Shown: positions 9,696 to 18,184 of the stretch, piece by piece
How the letters are laid out: each line of letters starts with the position of its first letter
How positions within the stretch are numbered: the first letter of the stretch is position 1
Source of the DNA: Discostella pseudostelligera
Taxonomy: Eukaryota; Bacillariophyta; Thalassiosirophyceae; Thalassiosirales; Thalassiosiraceae
Direction of reading: 5' to 3'
NCBI GenBank assembly: GCA_036940085.1
Contig: JALLBK010000205.1
Coordinates: forward strand, 1-21,595
Length of the DNA: 21,595 nucleotides
Made by a program: the position numbers and the translations under genes
Notes under the pieces: generated by a model
Seen by the model: only the letters and a program-made list of their open reading frames with translations
Told to the model about the DNA's origin: nothing
Database searches by the model: none

Positions 9696-11616
9696 ACGAT
9701 GTAACGCGCTCAGAACTTCTTCCCTATATTCTTCATCGGCCATCATCTCTCGAAGAACCGCCCAAGCAGTTTGATAGTTAACTCCTTCGTCTCTTCGTAA
9801 CAGATACTTACCTGCAGTTTCCGCATTCATCCTCTCCACTGACGCCTCGTGCGCATCATACTGAGAGGTATCAAGACTAGATTTGCCGACGATATCCTGA
9901 TTGTCGTCTTCCTTTGCATTGGTGGCACTCTTTGATAAAATGTTCACATCGAACAAATCCATGAACATCGTATCGATATGTTCCTTAAGCTTCCAGACCC
10001 ACTTTCCATAAACTTTGAGGTACGCGGAGATATGAATAATTTCGACGACAAGTCAGTCAATGCAGCGGTTCCATATAAGTCATCATGCAACCGGCGGCGT
10101 CAATCGTAATGGTATGACATGTTTGAAAATTCAAACAAGCATTATACTCACAAGGAATTCCAAATCTAAAACCCAATGCCGTGCCATCTCCGCACGTGAG
10201 GAGTTTGAGGAAATCATCTTGAGGATGATATGTGACTAGGTCATCTGGGATGCCGCCCTCTTTTGCCTCTGAATGATACTTCATATTCAAATATCGAGTC
10301 AAATTCTCAATAAGAATCGGTCCCGATCTGACTGCATACACGCCGGCCTTTGGTGGACTCCGTCCAATGTTAGTTACCATTTCACAACAATCTCCGGCCG
10401 CAAATACCGATGGATGGGACATGCTTTGCAATTTTTGATTGACACGTATCCATCCTTTGTCGGATACATCCAAACCGCACTGTTTGTGGAGATCCCATGA
10501 CAATTTGTGCGCTTCTGCCCCTGTTGCCCATATGCAATGAGTGTATGGGATACTCTCCGTCTGACCTCGACTTTTGTTGGAATTGGATTTAACGCAAATG
10601 TGGGTGCGCGTCACTTCATCGACGACCAAGTTGTGGCGGACTTCAATGTCATACTTCTTCATGACATATTTCAAGGCCGATCTACAAGCGTAGGTTTCCG
10701 AAGGAAGAAGCATACTATTACTGTCAAGCAATGTTATGGAAAGCTTCGAGTCTAGCAGAGCATCCCAACGAGCACGTAATGCGAAACAAAGCTCGACGCC
10801 TGCAGCTCCTCCACCGACCACCACGACTTTTACACCGTCATTCATTGCACCAGTGCTGAGAATATATTGAGTAAATCGAAAATACCGTTGAGCGCACACT
10901 TGCAGTTGAGAGCAGCTAATGCAGAATACAAACTTCCATACTTGCCTAATTTTCTCCTTCAATATCTCCTCCTCTTCTTCTATTCGTCGAACCATATCTG
11001 ATATCGGTCGTGTAGAAATGGTATATTGTTGAGCTCCTGAGATAGTAGTAAAATCACGCGTAGTGCTTCCAATATCTACAGATACTACATCAAATGGATA
11101 TTCCTGGTGGATTGTACCTCCATTGCCATCGGTCACCTCCACAAGTACCAGTTTCTGTCCATCATTTCCCTCAAACGACATGCCTACCACTTTACCACAG
11201 ACAAATTCAATCCCTGCCCAATTCGCTAGAGCATCGAGTGCAATCTGAACTTGGTCTAACGTATAAAGTTTGGCCACACATCCTGGCACCATACCGGAAT
11301 AGGATGCAGATGATTGCAAATCGATGAGCGTCACATGTAGATTGGGTGACCTTGATGTGGCATTGAGAGCTTTTATGACCTGGACATGCGCATGTCCTCC
11401 TCCAATAAGGACTAAGCGTTGGACATTGCGATCGGTTGGTGGATGCATGGGAAGCGCACTAACACGACGTATCGATAAAACTGAATTGATGCTCGAGTGA
11501 TGATAGTGATTGAGAAAGGCTGGTTGCGACGATAAGAGTGATGAAGGCCAACTCGCGGTAGCGGGGGCGGCTCGATAGATGACGGCGACGATTACTAGAA
11601 TTAACCTATTCATCAT
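9675..11616 (-). CDS. FAD/NAD(P)-dependent pyridine nucleotide-disulfide oxidoreductase, SelD-associated type, probably plastid-targeted
   Basis: Exons 11616-10152 and 10012-9675 on the minus strand, with an intron at 10013-10151 (139 nt, GTGAGT...CAAAG, CTGAC branch-point-like sequence). The product is about 600 residues. Splicing restores the family's C-terminus: GIPFYGKWVWKLKEHIDTMF then MDLFD. The start at 11616 (or 11613) gives a hydrophobic signal peptide ending in PATASWPSS, a plastid-type cleavage motif with Trp at +1. The FAD Rossmann motif LVLIGGGHAHV is at about residues 70-80 and SYSGMVPG at about 105. VVVGGGAAGVEL at about 264-275 is the NAD(P) Rossmann motif. VFAAGDCCEM at about 403 is the FAD-binding ATG/GD motif. 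This architecture matches the oxidoreductase found N-terminal to selenide,water dikinase in many bacteria and algae, and it is related to type II NADH dehydrogenases. No SelD domain follows here. A 78-nt in-frame intron (10933-10856) is possible within residues 228-254. The substrate is unknown. Confidence 0.8.
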
Positions 11617-11954
11617 CGCCACTCGTCCTCATCGTCCCGTCACCGTCATCCGATCTGTCGGGCAGAGGTCTCATGGCCGCGGTCGGTCGGTGATGGGTGT
11701 GGGGCGCATCTATCGCGCTCGGTGGTGGCATGAGTCTGTCCGTCGTGCGTCGATGACTCATGCTCAGTCTGTCCGTCGATGATTTCTCACTGTCCGTCTG
11801 TCCATCGCTGGATCACTTGTCACGTGAAATGGCGGGAACGTCGTCCTTCGGCTTAGCGACCACGACGATGCTCCTATCCCCTATCCCTGTAGAATCGACG
11901 ACGATAAACGATAACGATCTCAAGCACCCGCTAAGCTCGAGGTAGACTTGAACT
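11617..11954. promoter_or_regulatory. Bidirectional promoter region between the oxidoreductase and coiled-coil genes
   Basis: These 338 nt separate two divergent starts. They contain an imperfect 33-bp duplication: AGTCTGTCCGTCG occurs at 11733-11745 and again at 11766-11778, with further GTCCGTC copies nearby. CACGTG at 11821-11826 is followed by GGCGGGAA at 11831-11838 (complement TTCCCGCC, E2F-like). A 38-codon upstream ORF (11829-11945, ATGGCGGG... to TAG) ends nine bases before the ATG at 11955 and could lower its translation. Whether that uORF lies in the transcript is not known. Confidence 0.45.
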
Positions 11955-14726
11955 ATGGACTACTGCTACCCTGAACGTATCTCTGATGATGATTTTGACG
12001 ACGAGTCCTCGATCGAGGGCGGTATCGCCGTGGGCGCCAAAGTCAGAGGTGCAAGGGTGGAGAGAGATTCTAGTGCTAGTGATGACGGAGATTCTAGTGA
12101 TGACGATGCACTTTATGATTCATATACCGGAATAAATTATAGTGAAGTTGGGGCACACGAAGGGGGTGTAGTGAAGGTGTGCCATGGTGGAGATTACAAC
12201 GCAAGCATAACATCATTCAATTCCAGCTCAAATGCTCAGGGCGAACAAAATTCGTACGCAATGGCAGCGATGATACAACAAGAGCGAAACCGTCGGCTTG
12301 GTGTTCAAGAAGAATATGCAGAGCTTAGCAATATCAATGAAGACAATACATCGGCTGCTCCTTTTCCAGAGAGAGTGTTTGGCAATATTAGGGGCTGGTT
12401 TGGTGGTATGGGAGGGAGTGCTGTGACGGACGGGGATGGAAAGCAAGGCTTAGCACATGCCACTCGTAAATATCACAACTCTATGCATGAAGATGGACGA
12501 AGCGAGCACATGTCTTCCAAACCACAACCTACGAAGAATAAACCCTACAACGACAACTACTCTTCATCGTCAAATTCCTCTGACGACTCATCTTCGGATG
12601 ATGACTCCAGTGCATCCTCGAAAACCTCGAATCCAAACGGAGATACCGACTTCACTCCCCAAGAAAGGGCGCTGGAACGGGCTTTGCGATACCTCTCCAA
12701 TTCTTGCATCGATGCCGGGCGAAAGTCTAAGACTGCATCATATATTTGGGGACTAGAACGATTAGATTTGACACGAAAAAGGGATCGATTTGCTAAAGAA
12801 TTGGAAATTGTTGAATCAGAAATGAACAAAGATCGTGGACTGACCAATCATGCTGAAGAGGGAGATCCAATATTGCATATGGCTGAAAAATTAGTTCAAG
12901 AATTGCCTCGCATTCAGGGTGCTGATGCTGGAGCGGGCATCGACTTGGTAGATGACAATGGTTTCAACTCATGTTTCATGATGCGGGAAGAATATGCCGA
13001 TCATTTCACTGATAGTTACCAAAATTCTGCAATTTGGGACAATAAAGCGGCCGTCGATGTCTGTGTAGCCTCTCTTCAACGGCGTCTTAAGGAAGCGGTA
13101 GAACGGACGCGATCCCTCGAAAATCGTCTTGTTGTTTTGGAGAATGCCGGTGATGATATTGTTAGTTCTCTATGCGAAGACTTGGCTGAAATCACAGAAC
13201 ATTCTTATAAAACGGAAGCGAAGTACATCAAAAAGGGTAAAGAATTGAAACGCAAACGCCGGAGAGAGGAGTTGAGACAACGTGTCAAGATAAAACAAGC
13301 TGAGCATCGGGTTCGTTTATTAGAGGCGCAGTTGATGGCCGTCACAGGCGATAAGAAAGCAAATGAGCGTATGCTGAACAACACAGACCTTTATGAAGGC
13401 TGTGATATATCCACTGAGGGTTCGACAAACTCTGTCAATGATGACGATAACGAGGTATTGCTCGAAAAGAAACTGTCAATAATCAGATCAAAGTATGAGC
13501 AAGAAAAGAACGATCATAAGTCAGAATTGGACTCAATTCGACGACAATGCGAGCAATTGAAATTGCATCTATCCGTGGCGAGGCTGGTTATGGAAGGAGA
13601 TGACAACTTGAGTGAATATATTGCGTTGTTGGAAAGATGTGATCAAAGTCTTCGTCGTAATCGCAAAGGCGACACTTACAACATTTCTGATGTTGACGAT
13701 TTCGTCCCTTCTCCACCATCGCGCATCACCCGAGCACGCGCAAAGCTTCTGAAGGTAATTCATCTTGAACGAATATACGAACAGAGACTCGTCGTATCTA
13801 AAGCATTCACTGATGCAACAATTAAGGCACTTGATCAGGAATTGATAGAGAGAGAATCATTGAGTCACAAAATGGAAGTAAGGTGCTTGAATGAACTCGT
13901 TTCTATAGATGCAGACTTGAAGGATGCTCGCAAGGATGCATCTGAGAAATGGGCGATTCTCGAGAAAGATATGCTCGAGTTGCAAGATGCAATATCAGCT
14001 TTTGTCGCTCAAAATCCATCTGCAGAACGTCTCTTGTTTGTTGGGACAAATGATAGTAATGCTTCCATGATCGATCCACAAATAAAGAAGGACACGCTGC
14101 CCATCGACAGTAAATCAAGTAGGAGGGACAGACCGCAGCAATGTGTGTCGAAACAAACTGCAACGAGTGACTCTTCGAACGAGTCCGAGATACCAAAGCC
14201 AGGAGCTGAAGATATTACTACTGTATTCGATGATGTTAATGATCGAGGTCTAGGGTATACGTCCGCACATGAATGCATTGACAGCGATGCGGAGTTGTCA
14301 CGAACAAGAAACCATCGAGCTTTTGCTGCGGTGGACTGTTCCACTCAAATGGATACAAATTGCCATGATACTGGAGCATCCCAAATGACTGCACAACAAC
14401 TTGGACTCGAGCTCAAGCGCACACTCGCTAGCTATAAGGAATCGTACCACTCGTCCACTTCCATTGACAGGGTTGAGCATCTCAATAACATGAACTTCCT
14501 TGTTTCTAAGATTGCCAAGTTAGTCGGAACGAAAAGTGGCTTCGATAAAGACGAGTTGACAAGTTGGTCATTCAAAAAGGCTAGCAAACCATCGGATGTA
14601 GCAGGTCGTGAACAGAAGCGCTTAAAGAAAAAGAAGAAGAGGAGAATTCGAGTACAAGACAAGGAAAGTAAGCAACCAACGATGGATGATCTATTGCAAC
14701 TAGTACCACGTTTCAATGAAAAATAA
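11955..14726 (+). CDS. Long coiled-coil protein of unknown function, paralogous in part to the 5320-7626 gene
   Basis: One exon of 923 residues. The ATG at 11955 has A at -3 and G at +4. The N-terminus is very acidic (ISDDDFDDESS), followed by a Ser/Asp tract at about residues 200-220. These parts are likely disordered. A short Gly/Trp segment FGNIRGWFGGMGG lies at about 139-151. Coiled-coil-type heptads fill about 240-330, 370-560 and 590-690. Two copies of one module are visible: LENRLVVLENAGDDIVSSL at 388-406, and YEQRLVVSKAFTDATIKAL at 608-626. Both match a segment of the earlier coiled-coil gene. The C-terminus ends with a very basic patch (RLKKKKKRRIRV) at about 890-901 that could be a nuclear localisation signal, then MDDLLQLVPRFNEK. 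There is no enzyme motif, signal peptide or membrane span. Its stop is 37 nt from the convergent stop of the next gene. Confidence 0.8.
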   Translation: MDYCYPERISDDDFDDESSIEGGIAVGAKVRGARVERDSSASDDGDSSDDDALYDSYTGINYSEVGAHEGGVVKVCHGGDYNASITSFNSSSNAQGEQNSYAMAAMIQQERNRRLGVQEEYAELSNINEDNTSAAPFPERVFGNIRGWFGGMGGSAVTDGDGKQGLAHATRKYHNSMHEDGRSEHMSSKPQPTKNKPYNDNYSSSSNSSDDSSSDDDSSASSKTSNPNGDTDFTPQERALERALRYLSNSCIDAGRKSKTASYIWGLERLDLTRKRDRFAKELEIVESEMNKDRGLTNHAEEGDPILHMAEKLVQELPRIQGADAGAGIDLVDDNGFNSCFMMREEYADHFTDSYQNSAIWDNKAAVDVCVASLQRRLKEAVERTRSLENRLVVLENAGDDIVSSLCEDLAEITEHSYKTEAKYIKKGKELKRKRRREELRQRVKIKQAEHRVRLLEAQLMAVTGDKKANERMLNNTDLYEGCDISTEGSTNSVNDDDNEVLLEKKLSIIRSKYEQEKNDHKSELDSIRRQCEQLKLHLSVARLVMEGDDNLSEYIALLERCDQSLRRNRKGDTYNISDVDDFVPSPPSRITRARAKLLKVIHLERIYEQRLVVSKAFTDATIKALDQELIERESLSHKMEVRCLNELVSIDADLKDARKDASEKWAILEKDMLELQDAISAFVAQNPSAERLLFVGTNDSNASMIDPQIKKDTLPIDSKSSRRDRPQQCVSKQTATSDSSNESEIPKPGAEDITTVFDDVNDRGLGYTSAHECIDSDAELSRTRNHRAFAAVDCSTQMDTNCHDTGASQMTAQQLGLELKRTLASYKESYHSSTSIDRVEHLNNMNFLVSKIAKLVGTKSGFDKDELTSWSFKKASKPSDVAGREQKRLKKKKKRRIRVQDKESKQPTMDDLLQLVPRFNEK

Positions 14727-14763
14727 ACTGCTCGCAACCCGGTATAACTTCATAAACAAAATG

Positions 14764-16293
14764 CTAAGTGTCTGCAACCTTCGCCAAACCGATTGATTTT
14801 GGATTGCTTCTTGATTTTATTCGATGTCGCTTTGTCCGCAATTGAGAACTTGCTACTTCCCAGGCAAAGCCAACCGAATTAAGCCGCTCAATCTTTTCAT
14901 CTGTCAAGGAAGTCGGCTGTCCATTTTGATACTTGATGAAGTTCTTTCGCTGAGTTGTTGCCCATCGAGCAAGAGAGGTGTTAGCGTCGCCTTTCCTCGT
15001 CTCACGAACATTGGCATGACCATTCAACGCTGCAAAGTTTTGTAACTCCTCAAATTTCAAGTCCCATGAGTATGCGAATGCGTCCCATATGAAATCTTCT
15101 GCCTCAAGGAGACGAATTCTTTCTTCAGTCATACCCGTATGCAAACTATTTAATCTCTTTATCTCCTCCTCCACTTCCTTATCTAGAACATCGACGCCAC
15201 CCCATTTCTCTTCCATGTTCTTTCTCTTCTGGTATCGACTGTAGTCCAATCGTTGCTTATCTACCCACCGCCCTAGTAGGGGGTACATGGAGCAATATTT
15301 AGGCACAAGAGTGTTGAGATACATCCTTCTATACCCTTTCAATTCTTCCAGCCTTTCGAACCATTGAGCTTCATAGACATCCCAGACGAAACCAACGGCA
15401 TCCAGTTTGTTTTTACGTTCTTCGGATAAAATAACTTCACATCTATTCACATCCCCACCCGGCTTCTTTTCCTGTTGTTGCCTCAACTTGTAATTTCGTC
15501 GTTGCAGGGCTACCCATGACCCCAGCTTTTCATTCTCAGCATAATTCCAAGGGACCAATGCATTACCGTGCTGAACTACGTATTCTTTAAGCTCTTCATA
15601 ACGGGTATTCCATGTATGATCAAAGAGGTTCCATACGAAGCCAATCGAATTCAACTTCTCAATTCTTTCGTCGGTCACAGCGTCTTTAGCCTCGCAGTTA
15701 TCTCTGTCGATATTTTCGGAGTAAATACGGTACACCTGCCTCTGGTTGTCTACCCAATTTCCAAGCTGAGGATTTTCGGGAAATGTAGCCGGTACTAACG
15801 TGTCCCCATGGATGGATTTGTATGATTTGAGGGCGTTGAACATTCTATCCCAGTGGTCTTTTCTACTGGGGCCTTCGAGTGTATCGTCGCTGCTGGATTC
15901 TTTTTCAGTTCCGTTTCCAGACGACGCTTCGTCGATAGTTTTGGCTGAACTGTACAGCAAGCATCGAGCCGGTGGCATGTCTTGAAGTGGCGATGGGTCA
16001 CGTACGCGCAAGTTCTGCCGACTGCCATTTTCATAGGACGCGCTTGATGTCGATGTACCACCTAGTTTTGATGAACATGCAGCCTTGATTGTGTGATTTC
16101 GGATGTCGATTCTTGAGCTCACAAACCCGTGCGGTTTCACAAGGAAACCTAACTCCCACAGTGGCTTGGTGGATCTTAATAGTAAAGTCATGGCCAGATT
16201 ACGGTGGAATGTTGAACTATGCGGTGCGTAGGTTTTGGATGGTGATAGGTATCTAGAAGTGAGTACTGAGGCTTCTATTTCTATCTTCGACAT
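14764..16293 (-). CDS. Helicase-Associated (HA) domain repeat protein without a helicase
   Basis: One exon of 509 residues if translation begins at the ATG at 16293 (MSKIEIEASV). The open frame extends upstream. An in-frame ATG at 16533 is possible, but that stretch has Pro/Ala-rich low-complexity translation and a TTCCCGCC element, so I treat it as 5' UTR. An ATG at 16191 would give a basic, hydrophobic start (MTLLLRSTKPLWELG) resembling a mitochondrial presequence. Four HA units (PF03457 type) start at about residues 145, 223, 308 and 408. Each has W...F..L..Y...HG...VP, then a G.WV..QR or similar pattern, then ERI..L...GF.W. The last ends LTDEKIERLNSVGFAWEV. HA repeats probably bind nucleic acid. 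Diatoms have many such genes, and their roles are largely undefined. The protein ends in a basic tail. Confidence 0.85.
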   Translation of the reverse strand: MSKIEIEASVLTSRYLSPSKTYAPHSSTFHRNLAMTLLLRSTKPLWELGFLVKPHGFVSSRIDIRNHTIKAACSSKLGGTSTSSASYENGSRQNLRVRDPSPLQDMPPARCLLYSSAKTIDEASSGNGTEKESSSDDTLEGPSRKDHWDRMFNALKSYKSIHGDTLVPATFPENPQLGNWVDNQRQVYRIYSENIDRDNCEAKDAVTDERIEKLNSIGFVWNLFDHTWNTRYEELKEYVVQHGNALVPWNYAENEKLGSWVALQRRNYKLRQQQEKKPGGDVNRCEVILSEERKNKLDAVGFVWDVYEAQWFERLEELKGYRRMYLNTLVPKYCSMYPLLGRWVDKQRLDYSRYQKRKNMEEKWGGVDVLDKEVEEEIKRLNSLHTGMTEERIRLLEAEDFIWDAFAYSWDLKFEELQNFAALNGHANVRETRKGDANTSLARWATTQRKNFIKYQNGQPTSLTDEKIERLNSVGFAWEVASSQLRTKRHRIKSRSNPKSIGLAKVADT

Positions 16294-16764
16294 GGTCAGA
16301 TTGATAACTGCTGCTGCTGGAGCTGTGTGCTGTGTGGTGGGTGGCGGCGGCAGGACGGCGGAGCGAGCGAAAGAGCGGGAAGTCGAGCTTCCTCTTCCCG
16401 CCAGCAGCTTTTGGCGATATTTGATGAATCCACAGTTATCGCTGGTCTTATCGTTATCACCCCTCGTCCTCCATCGGCAATCGGCAACCATGGACCATGA
16501 TCCATCCAGGACGTTGCCTGCTGCCGCCGACATAGGACATGGAGTGTAAGAGAAACATCCTCCCGACACAATTATCAATTATTGCTGTCGGCATCGACTT
16601 TTGTGCACTACCATGACACACGACTTTAGGGTGTCGTGTTCGTATCATATCATATGCTCTTATTCTTGTGCTGCGATGCCATCAATACGTCTCCATCGAC
16701 AATCGACAATGCACTGTTCAAAGTGCATTAGTCTCACAATCCTCCAATCAAGATCCTCTTCAAA
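16294..16764. promoter_or_regulatory. Divergent promoter region between the HA-repeat gene and the protease gene
   Basis: This 471-nt stretch contains TTCCCGCC at 16395-16402, about 100 nt before the chosen start of the HA-repeat gene. It also contains a perfect 8-bp inverted repeat at 16708-16729 (AATGCACT, six-base loop, AGTGCATT), about 36 nt before the protease ATG. CGACAAT occurs twice just before that hairpin (16697-16709). If the HA-repeat gene begins at 16533 instead, part of this stretch is coding. No RNA gene was recognised. Confidence 0.4.
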
Positions 16765-17809
16765 ATGCACATTCAAATCATCTCCGCCTTTCTCTTGCTC
16801 ACTCAGCAGTGCTGCTTCACATCCGCGGCATCATCCCTCTTACGCCGACAACATCCAGATGTCAGCCAATTAGAATTAGACACTCGCATCATTGGTGGAA
16901 CTGAATCCGTAGAGGATCGTTATCCATACGCGGTCTCGTTACGAAATGAGCAGAGTCACTTTTGCGGTGGATCCTTGATTTCAAAAGACGTGGCTTTGAC
17001 AGCGGCACATTGCCAGCAGGAGAGCTATTATTACGTGGTGATTAGTCAGCATGACATGGTCGAATATTATGATGGTGAAGCACTTTATGTCAAGCATGAT
17101 CTCCCCCATCCGAACTATATTGAAGAGACTAATGATGCGGATATCATGCTTGTGTTTTTGGATGGTGCCTTTGAGAATGCCGACGTGGTCAGACTAAACT
17201 GGGACTCTTCCGTTCCTGCTGTGGGCCAAGAAGTCACTGTGATGGGATGGGGAGACTTCAAAGTCGATCCTGCTGTTTCCAGTATAAGTGATGTCTTGAT
17301 GAATGTTAACGTCAACGTAGTATCCAATGAAGAATGCGAAGCCAGTGAAGGAGTCGTTGATGGATATTTCATGACCTACGAGAATCAAATCACTGACAAT
17401 ATGCTTTGTGCTTGGGCCCCTCAACGTGACAGCTGTCAAGGTGTCAGGTGGACCTTTGATCATCAAAGGCGACGTTGCTAGTTCAGATTTGCAAGTCGGC
17501 GTTGTCTCGTGGGGAATTGGCTGTGCCGCGGCTGACTTCCCAGGTATTTACGCTCGCATTTCCGCAGTGTACAGCTGGATTGAAGAATCAGTTTGCACAT
17601 TCAGTAGCTATGCGTCCTTGTCTGGATTTGATTGCGGATACAACCAACATGATGATTCTGTTTCGGGATCCGACGACGATTGGTTGCAGTGGTCGGCAAA
17701 CGGGGGTGACCAAGATGATGATTATACTGATGACCTCTTGGACTCTGATGATTATACTGATGACCTCTTGGACTTTGATGATTATACTGATGACCACTCG
17801 GACTGGTGA
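16765..17809 (+). pseudogene. Secreted trypsin-like serine protease (family S1) with a frameshift at the catalytic-serine motif
   Basis: The first frame (16765-17443) encodes a signal peptide (IISAFLLLTQQCC), the activation site RIIGGTE with the mature N-terminal Ile at residue 42, catalytic His82 in LTAAHC, catalytic Asp126 in DADIMLVFL, and VMGWGDF. It then reaches RDSCQG at 17428-17442. There the frame breaks. The first frame stops at 17481 (TAG), while the adjacent +1 frame continues with [35 protein letters not shown] and a C-terminal extension to 17809. Compared with the family motif QGDSGGP, two bases are missing at about 17443/17444, in the codons of the Asp and the catalytic Ser. The start context is AAAATGC. 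The extension has three 10-residue acidic repeats. This is either a recent pseudogene, an allele with a small deletion, or a sequencing error. Without the break it would be an ordinary extracellular endopeptidase. Confidence 0.85.
17717..17806 (+). repeat. Three tandem 30-nt units encoding an acidic 10-residue repeat
   Basis: The units are 17717-17746, 17747-17776 and 17777-17806, directly followed by TGA. Units 1 and 2 differ at one base; unit 3 diverges at its 3' end. In the second protease frame they encode [20 protein letters not shown] and [10 protein letters not shown]. The repeat is in frame with the chymotrypsin-fold C-terminal half, so it belongs to that protein. An acidic Asp-rich tail could bind calcium or charged surfaces, which is inference only. 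Confidence 0.9.
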
Positions 17810-18184
17810 CGGACCAATTTAAGTCTTGTTGAACTGGTGTCAATATTATTTATGTAGTTGTCATCTAATGGTAGTTAGATAGTTCAAATAAATGGACAAT
17901 TCTGACCTTAAATGAGAATATATCATGTAGGCGTCCTACCCATATTACTCAATCATCTTTGGTCGACGGTAGTTCATTCAACAAAGTCTTTTCAATGCGA
18001 GGCAGAAACAATGTAGCATCCTGCAACCAAAGGAGGTTTCCTCCGTTGCCGACTCTAACGTGACCCTATCTCGCACTAATTCTACCCCAGAAGATGAAGA
18101 ACGATGTGTCAAAGTATTGCATTTTCATGATGTCTAATGGTAAGGGATGCCTCCTATTGATGCGTATTCTTCACTCCTTTCCTC
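17810..18184. other. Intergenic region between convergent protease and HHCC-finger genes
   Basis: These 375 nt lie between the ends of two convergent genes and should hold both 3' UTRs. The first part is AT-rich (17825-17960). I see no gene, RNA structure, terminator-like hairpin or repeat worth naming. Short open frames at 18094 and 18147 run into the antisense of the next gene and are shadows. Confidence 0.5.

Noticed and set aside
10057..10151. Open-frame tail of the oxidoreductase ending in MEPLH
   Set aside because: This segment lies after a GTGAGT donor and reads as non-conserved residues. Splicing to 10012 restores the family's GKWVWKLK...MDLFD end.
17440..17447. An intron explaining the protease frame break
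   Set aside because: A GT...AG pair here would be about 7 nt, far too short. Any longer intron would remove required catalytic-domain residues.
17437..17450. Programmed +1 ribosomal frameshift in the protease
   Set aside because: Skipping one base would yield QGSGGP without the Asp of GDSGG, giving a non-functional product. No slippery-site context or conserved stem was seen. A 2-base loss explains it more simply.
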